Below the pieces are notes generated by a model, which did not search any database, was not told the DNA's origin, and was given only the letters and a program-made list of their open reading frames with translations. The position numbers and the translations under genes are program-made. This document shows positions 24,683 through 33,426 of a DNA stretch of 51,250 nt, piece by piece. Numbering within the stretch: the stretch's first letter is position 1; every line of letters starts with the position of its first letter. The stretch is from Pseudomonadota bacterium (GTDB taxonomy: Bacteria > Desulfobacterota > Anaeroferrophillalia > Anaeroferrophillales > Anaeroferrophillaceae): positions 1-51,250 of the forward strand of contig JAYEKE010000228.1 in assembly GCA_034660915.1 (NCBI GenBank), read 5' to 3'.

Positions 24683-25162
24683 GAATAAAAATAAGCTAAA
24701 GATGTTAGGGTTACTTATTCATTATAGTAGCCGAATTGGGTGATTCATGTCAAATAGAATTGATGGCTGCAAAAAACTCCATCTTCTTTTTTATGCCATT
24801 TTAGTATCTTACTCCTGAAAACCTGTCACTCTTTTCAGTACCCCCTTGAGGGGTAAAAAAAACAAGAAATTCTTTTTAACCACCCATTCGCTACGCTCAC
24901 TGGAGAACACGAAGAACACGAAGAAAAAAAGATTGCATCTTTGTGCTGCCGTGAGTTTTTTATCTTTTTTGACAATATGAATGATTTCACCATGAAGCTT
25001 GGTAAAATAAAATCTGGGTTGTGGGCGTAGCCTGCGTTAGGTTTAAAAGACGGCAGTTTTCAGATTTCGGTTGTGATCGGCAGACCATGAGCTGGATGTG
25101 AAATAAATTCAATGATAGCGGACAGTTAAAGTTTTATCTTACGAAAATTAAATGGATTATGT
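24683..25162. other. Long intergenic region before the tat genes
   Basis: About 580 bp without a credible gene. It holds a repeat fragment with gagaacacgaagaacacgaa (24900-24922), the short palindrome ACCCCCTTGAGGGGT at about 24839-24853 and AT-rich runs. The tat promoter lies at its right end. Confidence 0.5.
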
Positions 25163-25191
25163 TTGACATTAGTGCCAGTAATCATTATAGA
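25163..25191 (+). promoter_or_regulatory. Predicted sigma70 promoter of the tat genes
   Basis: TTGACA (25163-25168), a 17-nt spacer and TATAGA (25186-25191) lie 73 bp upstream of the tatB ATG. Both boxes are near consensus at ideal spacing. Confidence 0.65.
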
Positions 25192-25263
25192 TGTTACGTA
25201 GGTTAAAGTGCTGCAATGGTTGATTTTTACCAGTCAGGAAATCATATTTGGGGAGGTTGATAG

Positions 25264-25563
25264 ATGTTTGGTATAGGCTTGCCGGAATTGTTAATGATCT
25301 TGGTGGTTGCTTTGCTGGTCATCGGTCCCAAGAAACTGCCGGATTTAGCAAAAACTTTGGGTAAAGGATTGGCGGAATTCAGAAAAGCAACCGATGATTT
25401 GAAGGATACGGTCTATCAACAGGAACCTGCGGATGAGGTGAAAACGGAAGAAACAGCCAAACAGCGACAAATAGCCAAGTTGCCATCATCTCCCACTATT
25501 GATGAAACAGTAAAGGTTGAAGAGAAGCCGGATGACCACGGATCAGCAAAAACCCCTGAATGA
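25264..25563 (+). CDS. tatB: Twin-arginine translocase TatA/TatB family subunit
   Basis: 99-residue Tat component: an N-terminal transmembrane helix (about 4-20) followed by the GPKKLPDLAKTLGKGLAEF amphipathic helix and a charged, unstructured tail. Glu at position 8 (LPELL) and the length favour TatB, but TatA and TatB are hard to separate in this group and one protein may do both jobs. GGGGAGG precedes the ATG. It overlaps tatC by about 32 bp, so the two subunits of the folded-protein exporter are made together. Confidence 0.9.
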   Translation: MFGIGLPELLMILVVALLVIGPKKLPDLAKTLGKGLAEFRKATDDLKDTVYQQEPADEVKTEETAKQRQIAKLPSSPTIDETVKVEEKPDDHGSAKTPE

Positions 25564-26335
25564 TCAGGGGATGACCCTGACTGCGCATCTGGAGGAGCTT
25601 CGTCGGCGACTTATCGTCTGTGCCGTGGCCGTCGGTCTTGCTTTTTGCGCGACCTATTACTTCTCTAAGGAACTTTTTCGACTCCTGATGGCTCCCCTGC
25701 TAGCGGTTATGCCGCCTGAGCAGGGTCTGATTTTCACCGGGTTGCCGGAAGCTTTCTTTACTTACTTGAAAGTTGCTTTAGTCGCGGCAATCTTTGCTTC
25801 TTCACCGGTTATTTTATATGAAATCTGGAGGTTTATTGCTCCTGGACTTTTTTCCAGAGAAAAAAAATATATATTTCCTTTCGTGTTTCTCTCGACAATT
25901 TTTTTTGTTGGTGGTGCACTTTTTGGCTATTACGTTGTTTTTCCTTTTGGTTTTTCTTTTTTCGTCGGTTTTGCCACCGACTTTATTCGGCCCATGCCAT
26001 CGGTAAAGGAATATTTTTCTTTTGCCACCAGAATGCTTTTTGCCTTTGGCGTCGTCTTTGAATTGCCTGTTTTTACCATGTTTTTGTCCCGTATCGGCCT
26101 GGTCAATCACAAGATGTTGAGCCGGCAGCGTAAATATGCTTTTCTCGCTGTTTTTATGGTTTCAGCGGTTTTAACCCCTCCCGATATAATGAGCCAGCTG
26201 ATGATGGCTGGTCCCTTGTTAATACTTTATGAAATCAGTATTATTATTGCCCGCATATTTGGTAAAAAACAAACAGACGAAAAGCCGGAGAGTGAGTCAG
26301 CTGATCAAGATGATGATAAGGAGAAAACGAGATGA
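25532..26335 (+). CDS. tatC: Twin-arginine translocase subunit TatC
   Basis: Polytopic core of the Tat system, which recognises twin-arginine signal peptides. About 267 residues with six hydrophobic segments. The family N-terminal motif LTAHLEELRRRL is present, as is ALVAAIFASSPVILYEIWRFIAPGL in two parts and the loop with PGLFSREKKY. ATG 25532 is used; an upstream in-frame TTG (25517) is an alternative. It lies inside the end of tatB and its own TGA overlaps the next ATG (ATGA), so the three genes form one coupled unit. Confidence 0.95.
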   Translation: MTTDQQKPLNDQGMTLTAHLEELRRRLIVCAVAVGLAFCATYYFSKELFRLLMAPLLAVMPPEQGLIFTGLPEAFFTYLKVALVAAIFASSPVILYEIWRFIAPGLFSREKKYIFPFVFLSTIFFVGGALFGYYVVFPFGFSFFVGFATDFIRPMPSVKEYFSFATRMLFAFGVVFELPVFTMFLSRIGLVNHKMLSRQRKYAFLAVFMVSAVLTPPDIMSQLMMAGPLLILYEISIIIARIFGKKQTDEKPESESADQDDDKEKTR

Positions 26336-27030
26336 TGAAACGGTGGTTCCGCTATGGTGTGTTGTTCATGCTTTTCAGCAGCATGGCTATGCTCTGTTCC
26401 TGTTTGTCTATCGCTGATGATTTGCGGTTTAATATTCAAATAGAATCCCTTGACGGCCTGAAACAGGGTGATCGGGTATACTTTAAAGATTATCCGGTGG
26501 GAAAAATTGAATCCATACGTGTTTCTAAAGATGGCTCTTTTATTATTAAGGTATGTATTCAGGATGCTCAGCGGGCGGCTGCTTTAAAAAACCATCTTTT
26601 TATTCTTGGCGATGATCCCGAGTTGCCCGGCAAGAAAGCCATTATGATTAAAAAGGGAGAAAAACCTTCAACCGTTCCCATCCATGAAGGGGAAACGGTA
26701 ACCGGTTTTACCAGCCTGTCTTATTATCTGCAGAAGAATCGGGAGACGATCAGGGAAACAACAGAGGAGCTTGGTCAAACATTCGACCAATTTATCCAGG
26801 AACTCAAGGACCTTCCCCATTCGGAACAGTATCAGGAGATGAAGAAAAATCTGCAGGAATCTTTGGTAGAACTTCTGAAAGAAGGGGAGAGATACAAAGA
26901 GAAGCTTCAGCAGGAAGTTTTGCCTGAATTACAAAAACAGCTGGATGAATTCAAACAAAAATTTCAGGCGGAAAAACCGGAAACGGTTCCAGAAAAACCG
27001 GAGACTCAACCGGAGCGGCACAACCTGTAA
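26332..27030 (+). CDS. MlaD/MCE-domain-like lipoprotein with C-terminal coiled coil
   Basis: 232 residues. The N-terminus is a signal peptide (RWFRYGVLFMLFSSMAML) with cysteines C22 and C24, and LCSC suggests lipid attachment at C24. Residues about 35-110 resemble one MlaD/MCE domain: SLDGLKQGDRVYFKDYPVGK, then IESIRVSKDGSFIIKV. The rest (about 125-232) is a long charged coiled coil with a Glu/Pro/Lys-rich tail. MCE proteins carry lipids across the periplasm with MlaE and MlaF partners, which are not encoded here. AAGGAG lies 8 nt before the ATG, which overlaps the tatC stop. Confidence 0.75.
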   Translation: MMKRWFRYGVLFMLFSSMAMLCSCLSIADDLRFNIQIESLDGLKQGDRVYFKDYPVGKIESIRVSKDGSFIIKVCIQDAQRAAALKNHLFILGDDPELPGKKAIMIKKGEKPSTVPIHEGETVTGFTSLSYYLQKNRETIRETTEELGQTFDQFIQELKDLPHSEQYQEMKKNLQESLVELLKEGERYKEKLQQEVLPELQKQLDEFKQKFQAEKPETVPEKPETQPERHNL

Positions 27031-27121
27031 GTGTATAGATTCATCAATAATGATCAAATGCATTTTTAACCTTGCGGTTCGATATATTCAGGGATCAAAA
27101 TTATTTGGGGGCTAATCAAAT

Positions 27122-27730
27122 ATGGCAGTTTTGGTAAGACTGTATAATGATCTGCCAAAAGAACGGCTGCTGCAGCAAGTTGTCGAACAGTTCAATGCCG
27201 GCGGTTTGGCTGTGGTGCCCACCGATACCAATTATACCGCTGTCTGTTCTATTGATGCCAAGCGGGGAATTCAACGTCTCTATTCCCTGAAAACCGGTAA
27301 AAAACAGCAGCAATTTACGTTGTTCTGTGCTGATTTAACCGATATCAGTCGTTATGCGGTGGTAGACAATCAAGCGTACCGTTTAATGAAAAGCCTCATT
27401 CCCGGGCCGTATACCTTCATTCTTTCGGCATCCAGACAGGTTCCTAAAATGGTCATGGCCAAGCGCCGGACTGTTGGGGTCCGGGTGCCTGACCGACCAG
27501 CCTGCCAGGCATTAATTACCCGGTTGGGTACGGCATTGCTTGGGGTTAGTGCCCGGGATGAGCATGGGCAGATTATCGGAACTCCTGATGGATTAAACCG
27601 CCAATATCATAACCTGGTTGATTATTTTCTTGATGCCGGAGACATTGATTCAGAATCATCGACAATCATTGATCTGACCCATTCCCCACCGGAAGTAATT
27701 AGAGAAGGTAAAGGTAAAATCGACTATTAA
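27122..27730 (+). CDS. YciO/YrdC/Sua5 family protein
   Basis: 202 residues with the YrdC fold. VVPTDTNYTAVC is the ATP/threonine site strand, followed by the helix IQRLYSLKTGKKQQQ and FTLFCADLTDISRYAVVDN. The wording of the sequence (RLMKSLIPGPYTFILSASRQVPK and VGVRVPD) is closer to YciO than to the threonylcarbamoyl-AMP synthase TsaC. YciO relatives may support t6A tRNA modification or have a separate role. It is a single gene after the tat unit. Confidence 0.88.
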   Translation: MAVLVRLYNDLPKERLLQQVVEQFNAGGLAVVPTDTNYTAVCSIDAKRGIQRLYSLKTGKKQQQFTLFCADLTDISRYAVVDNQAYRLMKSLIPGPYTFILSASRQVPKMVMAKRRTVGVRVPDRPACQALITRLGTALLGVSARDEHGQIIGTPDGLNRQYHNLVDYFLDAGDIDSESSTIIDLTHSPPEVIREGKGKIDY

Positions 27731-27767
27731 TTAGAGAGGGCAATATGGGTTCTTTAGAGAGTTTTTC

Positions 27768-27797
27768 TTGACTGGATGTAAATTATTTTGATAGACT
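27768..27797 (+). promoter_or_regulatory. Possible promoter of the SPFH gene
   Basis: TTGACT (27768-27773) and TAGACT (27792-27797) with an 18-nt spacer lie about 95 bp before the SPFH gene. The boxes are imperfect. Confidence 0.35.
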
Positions 27798-27889
27798 TGC
27801 TAAAAATTTGGATTGCTTTTCCGAATGCTGTTGAAATCCTGTGGCAATAAAGGTTTTGAAACCGATACCCAGCGGGGGAGTGTAAGCTG

Positions 27890-28978
27890 ATGAAACATAT
27901 GATGAAAATTGTCATGTTGGTTGCTATCGGAGTCCTGGTTTTTCTGGGGATAAATGCTGCCGTTTATTTTTCTCCTGAGGTTAAAGCCCATCAAAGGGGA
28001 GTGCTGGTGAACCTATATGGGAAGCATAAAGGGGTTCAGGCTGAAGAAATATTGCCGGGAAAATACCTCTGGTTTTTATCGGGATATGACCCTCTGACCC
28101 AGAGGATACTTATTGTTGATATTGCTGAATCGAATCTAGAACTGGTTAAAATGGGGACAGCTGAAGAGAAAACAGACGATGAAATGAGTAGTGTCACGCT
28201 TGAAACCAAGGATAGCGAAATTATTCATGCCGATGTCAGCATCTGGTACCGGGTTTTGCCAAAGCAGGCTGATGTTTTTGTGGCAGCGGTGGCACCTGGC
28301 GATATCATTAGCCTGATAAGTAATACAGCCCGTTCAATTATTCGTAATAAATCCGGTTATTTTGAAGTTGAGGATATTTTCAGAGGTCAGGTGAAGGAAC
28401 AGATTATTGATTTGTCAAAAAAAGGCATGAATGAAGAACTGAATAAACGGGGTATGGAGGTAGTCTCCATTGAGTTCAAAAAATTGGTGTTCAGTGATGA
28501 AATTGTTGCTAAATTGACCGAGAAAACCCTGTCGGCAAAAGATATTGAAATTAACAAGAACAAAACCCTGGCAGCCATTGAAACGGCCAAAAAAATAGAA
28601 GAGGAAGCCAAGGGGATTAAACTAGCCAATATTCAGAAAGCCGAAGCTGAGAAGCGCAGTATCGTTCTGGCTTCGGAAGCCCAGATGGTGAAAGCAAAAA
28701 ACAAGATGGAAGCCGACAACATGCAGGCCAATGGTATCCTGGCCATCGGGAAAGCTGAGGCTGAATCCAAAACACTGGAACTGAATGCGTATGGTGGTAA
28801 TGGTGGAGAGCGCTATATGCGGATTAAAATTGCTGAAGCCTTGGGTGACGGCATGTCAAATTGGGAAATCATTCCTGAAAATATGAATATAACCGCAATT
28901 GCTGAAAATTTTAATAAAGCGATAAATGTTGGACTGCCTGCCGCGCAAAATACTAAGGGGAACACAACAAAAAAATAG
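27890..28978 (+). CDS. SPFH/Band 7 (prohibitin-stomatin-like) membrane protein
   Basis: 362 residues. One N-terminal transmembrane helix (about 7-26), then the SPFH domain (about 35-215; for example TLETKDSEIIHADVSIWYRV) and a long alanine/glutamate/lysine-rich coiled coil (about 220-305). Such proteins assemble into large rings in the membrane and often control proteases or lipid domains; no protease gene such as HflC/HflK partner or NfeD is adjacent. GGGGGAG lies 9 nt before the ATG. The last codons overlap the terminator hairpin of the convergent gene. Confidence 0.88.
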   Translation: MKHMMKIVMLVAIGVLVFLGINAAVYFSPEVKAHQRGVLVNLYGKHKGVQAEEILPGKYLWFLSGYDPLTQRILIVDIAESNLELVKMGTAEEKTDDEMSSVTLETKDSEIIHADVSIWYRVLPKQADVFVAAVAPGDIISLISNTARSIIRNKSGYFEVEDIFRGQVKEQIIDLSKKGMNEELNKRGMEVVSIEFKKLVFSDEIVAKLTEKTLSAKDIEINKNKTLAAIETAKKIEEEAKGIKLANIQKAEAEKRSIVLASEAQMVKAKNKMEADNMQANGILAIGKAEAESKTLELNAYGGNGGERYMRIKIAEALGDGMSNWEIIPENMNITAIAENFNKAINVGLPAAQNTKGNTTKK

Positions 28979-29000
28979 GCTGCTTTTCAGGGCAGCCTAT
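28970..29000 (-). terminator. Intrinsic terminator of the zinc-ribbon gene
   Basis: On the minus strand ATAGGCTGC / GCAGCCTAT forms a 9-bp stem with a 7-nt loop, directly followed by TTTTTT. It lies 30 bp after the stop of the minus-strand gene at 29030. It also spans the stop codon of the convergent SPFH gene. Confidence 0.8.
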
Positions 29001-29029
29001 AAATTAACCTTTATTTAGCCGGTAGTGCT

Positions 29030-29638
29030 TTACTTGTCTTCCAAGTCCAGTTCCAGGTCAAAAATCTGATCATCTTCTGTCAGCGTTATGACCTTTTCAT
29101 GGTCATAGTCTTCTGAACTTTCACCCTTTTCTTCGGCAATTTCCATGTTAAGCTCGGGCAGTTCCTCTGCTGAAATATCAGCTTTTTCCTGGAGATTCAG
29201 CTCTTCGAGCTGCTCATCGCTGGGACTGAAACCGGTTGTGATCTCCTGATCTTCTTCTGTCTGTACCGACTCGAATTTGATGTCGTCTTTTTCTTCAACG
29301 ACCGAGTCCTCATCCTGGAGGTTTTCCATGCTGCCCAGGCCTTCCAGGGGCGGCAAACTGTCCGTAGTGCTGCTGACGGCAATTAATTCATCTTCTTCCT
29401 GCTCCCCGCTATCTGCCAGGGATGCTTCTTGATCGGCGAAGGGGTCGGTTTTTTCTCCGTAAATCGTTGAATCCTCCACTATGCTTTCTGCTTCTTGATC
29501 AGCTATTTCATTAATATTTACGAATGGTTTGCTTAACTGCAAGTTAAGACGTTTTTTAACCTCATCCATAAGTTGGCCGCATTTTTTGCATTCAGTCAGA
29601 TAATCAAAGCTGGTATAGTTGCATTTTGGACATTTCAT
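29030..29638 (-). CDS. Zinc-ribbon acidic protein, unknown function
   Basis: About 202 residues. The N-terminus is a four-cysteine zinc ribbon (CPKCNYTSFDYLTECKKCG, about residues 3-21) followed by a very acidic, low-complexity region rich in Glu, Asp, Ser and Leu up to the end (LELDLEDK). No other domain is recognised. I start at ATG 29638 because GAGG lies 6 nt upstream; an ATG four codons earlier is an alternative. It is probably a cytosolic regulator or adaptor, but no function can be assigned. Confidence 0.75.
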   Translation of the reverse strand: MKCPKCNYTSFDYLTECKKCGQLMDEVKKRLNLQLSKPFVNINEIADQEAESIVEDSTIYGEKTDPFADQEASLADSGEQEEDELIAVSSTTDSLPPLEGLGSMENLQDEDSVVEEKDDIKFESVQTEEDQEITTGFSPSDEQLEELNLQEKADISAEELPELNMEIAEEKGESSEDYDHEKVITLTEDDQIFDLELDLEDK

Positions 29639-29790
29639 GGTTGACCTCATTCAGGCAAAAATTGAGAAAAATGCAGTGAGAAAGGGCGATAATTTCCTTT
29701 TGCCGCCCTCCGGTTCTCACTGTGTTCGTCATTTTCTCGGAATTTCTTAAGGTTTTTTTTATGGCCCGCAGAATGAATTGCCTGGTTTTA

Positions 29791-31476
29791 TCAATTCCGG
29801 GTCAAATGGCGATATTTGATCCGATGCGGCTGGTTGGCTTTGGCGCCGAGACGGTTTTTGCGATCAGCTTCGTATTCGGAATAATTGCCGTCAAACCAGA
29901 CTACCTGACTGTCACCTTCAAAGGCGAGAATATGAGTGGCAATACGGTCCAGAAACCAGCGATCATGGCTGATGACGACCGCGCAGCCGGCAAAATTTTC
30001 TAAAGCCTCTTCCAGGGCTCGCAGGGTGTTGACATCGAGATCGTTGGTCGGTTCATCAAGGAGAATGACATTGGCTCCTTCCTTGAGCATTCGGGCCAGG
30101 TGGACCCGGTTGCGCTGGCCGCCCGACATCTGGCCGACCTTTCTCTGCTGTTCGGAGCCGGAAAAGTTGAAACGGCCAACGTAGGCACGGGAATTGACCT
30201 CGCGATCTCCGAGTTTTAGCGTGTCCTGACCGGCGGAGATTGCTTCCCAGATGGTATCTTCCGGGTTCAGGTCATCGCGGTTCTGGTCGACATAGGCCAG
30301 TTTGACGCTTTCGCCAAGGTGGATGGTTCCGGTATCAGGTTTTTCCTGGCCGGTGATGAGCTTGAAAAGGGTGGTTTTTCCGGCCCCATTGGGCCCGATA
30401 ACCCCGACAATACCGCCCGGCGGCAAGGCAAAACTTAGGTTTTCAAACAGCAGTTGATCACCAAAGCCTTTACTCAATTTTTCGGTTTCAATGACTACTT
30501 TGCCAAGCCGCGGGCCGGGTGGAATGTAAATTTCGAGATTCTGAACTTGTTCCTTTCCTCCCTTTCCGAGCAGGTCTTCGTATGACTTGATCCGGGCCTT
30601 GGCCTTGGCATGTCGTCCTTTGGGGGTCATGCGAATCCACTCGAGTTCGTGCTGCAAAGTCTGGCGCCGTTTTGATTCTTCTTTTTCCTCCTGGGCCAGC
30701 CGTTTTTCCTTTTGTTCCAGCCAGGAGGAGTAATTGCCTTTCCAGGGAATGCCATGGCCCCGGTCGAGCTCCAGAATCCAGCCGGCCACATTATCGAGAA
30801 AATAACGGTCGTGAGTAACCGCGATAACCGTGCCTTCATAACGCTGCAGATGTTGTTCGAGCCAGGCCACGGTTTCGGCATCGAGATGGTTGGTTGGTTC
30901 GTCAAGCAAGAGGATGTCAGGTTTTTTGAGCAGCAGGCGACAAAGGGCGACGCGCCTTTTTTCACCGCCGGAAAAAATTTTGACAACCGTTTCCGCCGGC
31001 GGACAGCGCAGGGCATCCATGGCCATTTCAAGACGGGCGTCAAGATCCCAGGCATCGAGATTGTCGAGCTTTTCCTGGACTTCACTTTGCCGGGTAATCA
31101 GTTTGTCCATCTCGTCATCCGACATCGGCTCGGCAAATTTTTCATTAATCCGGTTGAACTCTGCCAGCAGGTCAACGGTTTCCTGAACTCCCTGTTCAAC
31201 TATCTGGCGAACCGTGAGTTCATCGTCGAGCACAGGTTCCTGCTCCAGCAGACCGACCGTCAGGCCGGGAGCGATCGAGGTCTCACCGTTAAAATCTTTT
31301 TCGACTCCGGCCAGAATGCGCAGGAGGGTGGATTTGCCGGAGCCGTTAAGGCCAAGAACGCCGATCTTGGCGCCGTAAAAATATGAGAGGCTGATATCTT
31401 TCAAGACCGGTTTATTATCGTACTGTTTGCTGACCCGCATCATCGAATAGATGATCTTGTCAGGGACATGGCTCAT
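29791..31476 (-). CDS. ettA: ABC-F translational throttle protein EttA
   Basis: Soluble ABC-F ATPase that binds the ribosomal E site and gates translation according to ADP/ATP level. 561 residues, the usual EttA size. Two ABC cassettes: Walker A GLNGSGKST (about 42-50) with SGGEKRRVALCRLLL and DEPTNHLDAE, and Walker A GPNGAGKTT with SGGQRNRVHLARML and DEPTNDLDV. The interdomain arm contains the charged helix typical of EttA. AGGAGAAATTCC precedes the ATG. Its start overlaps the GemA-like gene by 17 bp, suggesting coupling. Confidence 0.96.
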   Translation of the reverse strand: MSHVPDKIIYSMMRVSKQYDNKPVLKDISLSYFYGAKIGVLGLNGSGKSTLLRILAGVEKDFNGETSIAPGLTVGLLEQEPVLDDELTVRQIVEQGVQETVDLLAEFNRINEKFAEPMSDDEMDKLITRQSEVQEKLDNLDAWDLDARLEMAMDALRCPPAETVVKIFSGGEKRRVALCRLLLKKPDILLLDEPTNHLDAETVAWLEQHLQRYEGTVIAVTHDRYFLDNVAGWILELDRGHGIPWKGNYSSWLEQKEKRLAQEEKEESKRRQTLQHELEWIRMTPKGRHAKAKARIKSYEDLLGKGGKEQVQNLEIYIPPGPRLGKVVIETEKLSKGFGDQLLFENLSFALPPGGIVGVIGPNGAGKTTLFKLITGQEKPDTGTIHLGESVKLAYVDQNRDDLNPEDTIWEAISAGQDTLKLGDREVNSRAYVGRFNFSGSEQQRKVGQMSGGQRNRVHLARMLKEGANVILLDEPTNDLDVNTLRALEEALENFAGCAVVISHDRWFLDRIATHILAFEGDSQVVWFDGNYSEYEADRKNRLGAKANQPHRIKYRHLTRN

Positions 31477-31855
31477 GGAATTTCTCCTGTCGATGTTTCT
31501 TGATTTGTTTCAAAGCTTCAATGACCTTGCTGGCTTCTTTTTTATTTAATCTCTCTATATCTGGTTTATGGTAATATTTCATCAGAAAATTACGGCAGTG
31601 GGGAGGACTCCAGTGCAATTCTTCAAACAGATGCTGAATAAAGAGTTTCTGTCGCAGTGTGAGGCTATGGGGATTGAGACGATAATGGCTGCTGCGGGTA
31701 AAATATCGCATCAGGCGGCGAAAGCCGGCATTATCCAGCTCTTTGGCCGAACTGACGCCGGCCGCCATCTCCAGGATATCTCGGTACTCCTCATCGGAGA
31801 GACCCAGTTCCCGTTTAACGATATGGATGACGGCCAGTTTTTTATGATCAATCAT
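31460..31855 (-). CDS. GemA-like small protein (phage Mu gp16 / DUF1018 family)
   Basis: 131 residues. The N-terminal segment (KLAVIHIVKRELGLSDEEYR, then DILEMAAGVSSAKEL) matches the DUF1018 pattern of the Mu-phage GemA regulator. A basic helical C-terminal half follows (LTLRQKLFIQHLFEELHW, then NKKEASKVIEALKQIKKH). GGAGAG lies 9 nt before the ATG. It ends inside ettA. No other phage gene is nearby, so this may be a domesticated host copy. In Mu, GemA affects host gene expression and DNA topology; here the role is unknown. Confidence 0.7.
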   Translation of the reverse strand: MIDHKKLAVIHIVKRELGLSDEEYRDILEMAAGVSSAKELDNAGFRRLMRYFTRSSHYRLNPHSLTLRQKLFIQHLFEELHWSPPHCRNFLMKYYHKPDIERLNKKEASKVIEALKQIKKHRQEKFHEPCP

Positions 31856-31987
31856 GTTGACAGTCTCTCCGCGGATCGATTATGTTTTATGGTAAATGAA
31901 CGGTGTATAGTGTATGGTGTACGGTACAGGGTTGTAGGGTGTAAGGTATCAGAAACCGTGGTAAATATTCGGGTACTCTTCAAATTG

Positions 31988-32220
31988 TCTCAATGTGGGG
32001 ACAGAATTCAATTCTGTCCCCGTGCGAAGCAGGGCGAAGCAAAGGTGCAAACCAGCACGATAAGCAGGCGAAGCGTTTATGTGTCCCCCATTGTGATTCG
32101 CGGTGGACAATCGGGGACATTGCTTTAGCGCGCCTCACAAGCCGGCCTGTCTGCGTGCGGCACGCACAGGCAGGCCATGGACGGCCGGCGAGAATGAGCG
32201 AGAGCCATGCCGGTACATCC
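31988..32220 (-). repeat. Composite GGGGACAG / GGATGTACC repeat element
   Basis: Read on the minus strand it starts GGATGTACCGGCATGGCTCT, then CGCTCATTCTCGCCGGCCGT, then shares GCGCGCTAAAGCAATGT and CGCGAATCACAATGGGGGAC with the element at 22759-23032, and ends with the GGGGACAGAATT palindrome module (31997-32021). It lies in the 392-bp gap between the GemA-like gene and rtcB and adds an artificial open frame to the 5' side of rtcB. Confidence 0.75.
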
Positions 32221-32247
32221 TTACCATCAAAGTTATTACGAGTAAAA

Positions 32248-33420
32248 ATGAAAAAGATCATCACCACTGAAAAAAAACCGATCATGCTCTGGTTGGATGA
32301 TATCGAGCCAGGGGCTTTTGCTCAGGTTCAAAACCTGGCTAACCTGCCTTTTATCTTCAAGCATGTTGCCGTCATGCCTGATGCACATCTCGGTTATGGC
32401 ATGCCGATCGGTGGGGTCATGGCCTCGCCTGACATGGTAGTTCCCAATGCTGTCGGAGTTGATATCGGCTGCGGCATGTGCGCCGTTAAAACTTCGTTGA
32501 CTGCCATCGCCACGGACCGCTTGCGTCAAGTTATCGGCGAAATTCGCCGGTCCGTGCCGGTCGGCTTCAAACATCACCAGAGGATACAGGACCCGTCCCT
32601 GATGCCGAAGCCGGTCGGCTATTCACGGAAAGATCTGCCGGTTATCTCGCGGGAATATGAAAATGCCTTGACCCAGCTTGGTACCCTGGGAGGTGGCAAC
32701 CATTTCATCGAAATTCAAAAAGGTAACGACGGTTTCATCTGGATTATGATCCATTCCGGTAGCCGCAATATCGGTTTCAAAGTTGCCAACTATTACAACC
32801 GCCTGGCAATCGATCTGAACCGCCGTTGGGGCTCAAAAATTCCCAAACAGTGGCAGCTCGCCTTTCTGCCCATTGACAGCGAACCCGGGCGGAAATATAT
32901 CAGCGAAATGCGCTACTGTATTGATTTTGCTTATGCCAACCGTAAATTTATGATGGAGCGTGTTAAGGCTGCTCTGCGAATGTACGCGGCACCGGTATCT
33001 TTTGATCCGCTGATCAATATTGCCCATAACTATGCCGTTATGGAGAGCCATTTTCATCAGAATGTCATGGTCCATCGCAAGGGAGCCACCCGGGCCCAGG
33101 AAGGCGAAATCGGCATTATTCCCGGTTCCCAGGGGACGCCGAGCTATATTGTTCGGGGTAAAGGTAATCCTGAGAGTTTTTCCTCCTGTGCCCATGGGGC
33201 CGGACGCCGGATGGGCCGTAAGCAGGCCCAGCGTCAGCTTGATCTCGAACAGGAGCAGAAAAGCCTTGACGACCAGAACATTCTCCACTCTATTCACAGC
33301 CGCAGGGATCTCGACGAAGCGGCCGGAGCCTATAAAGATATCGATAAAGTGATCGACAACCAGATCGACCTGATTGAAATCCTGGTCGAGCTAAAGCCCC
33401 TGGCGGTTATCAAAGGATGA
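32248..33420 (+). CDS. rtcB: RNA-splicing ligase RtcB
   Basis: GTP- and manganese-dependent ligase that joins RNA 2',3'-cyclic phosphate or 3'-phosphate ends to 5'-OH ends, used in tRNA or rRNA repair. 390 residues, the short bacterial form. Motifs: MPDAHLGYGMPIGGVMA (43-59), the metal ligands D72 and C75 in VGVDIGCGMCAVKT, GTLGGGNHFIEI, HSGSRNIG, and the guanylylated histidine H316 in HGAGRRMGRK. I start at ATG 32248 (MKKIITTEKK). The longer open frame back to 31993 runs through a repeat element and has no similarity. Archease is not encoded beside it. Confidence 0.94.
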   Translation: MKKIITTEKKPIMLWLDDIEPGAFAQVQNLANLPFIFKHVAVMPDAHLGYGMPIGGVMASPDMVVPNAVGVDIGCGMCAVKTSLTAIATDRLRQVIGEIRRSVPVGFKHHQRIQDPSLMPKPVGYSRKDLPVISREYENALTQLGTLGGGNHFIEIQKGNDGFIWIMIHSGSRNIGFKVANYYNRLAIDLNRRWGSKIPKQWQLAFLPIDSEPGRKYISEMRYCIDFAYANRKFMMERVKAALRMYAAPVSFDPLINIAHNYAVMESHFHQNVMVHRKGATRAQEGEIGIIPGSQGTPSYIVRGKGNPESFSSCAHGAGRRMGRKQAQRQLDLEQEQKSLDDQNILHSIHSRRDLDEAAGAYKDIDKVIDNQIDLIEILVELKPLAVIKG

Positions 33421-33426
33421 AGGTTT

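Noticed and set aside
31460-31855. A prophage around the GemA-like gene
   Set aside because: No integrase, structural, lysis or replication phage genes are nearby; neighbours are core genes.
31993-32247. An 85-codon 5' extension of the rtcB reading frame
   Set aside because: It runs through the composite repeat element, has no RtcB similarity, and ATG 32248 begins the conserved protein.
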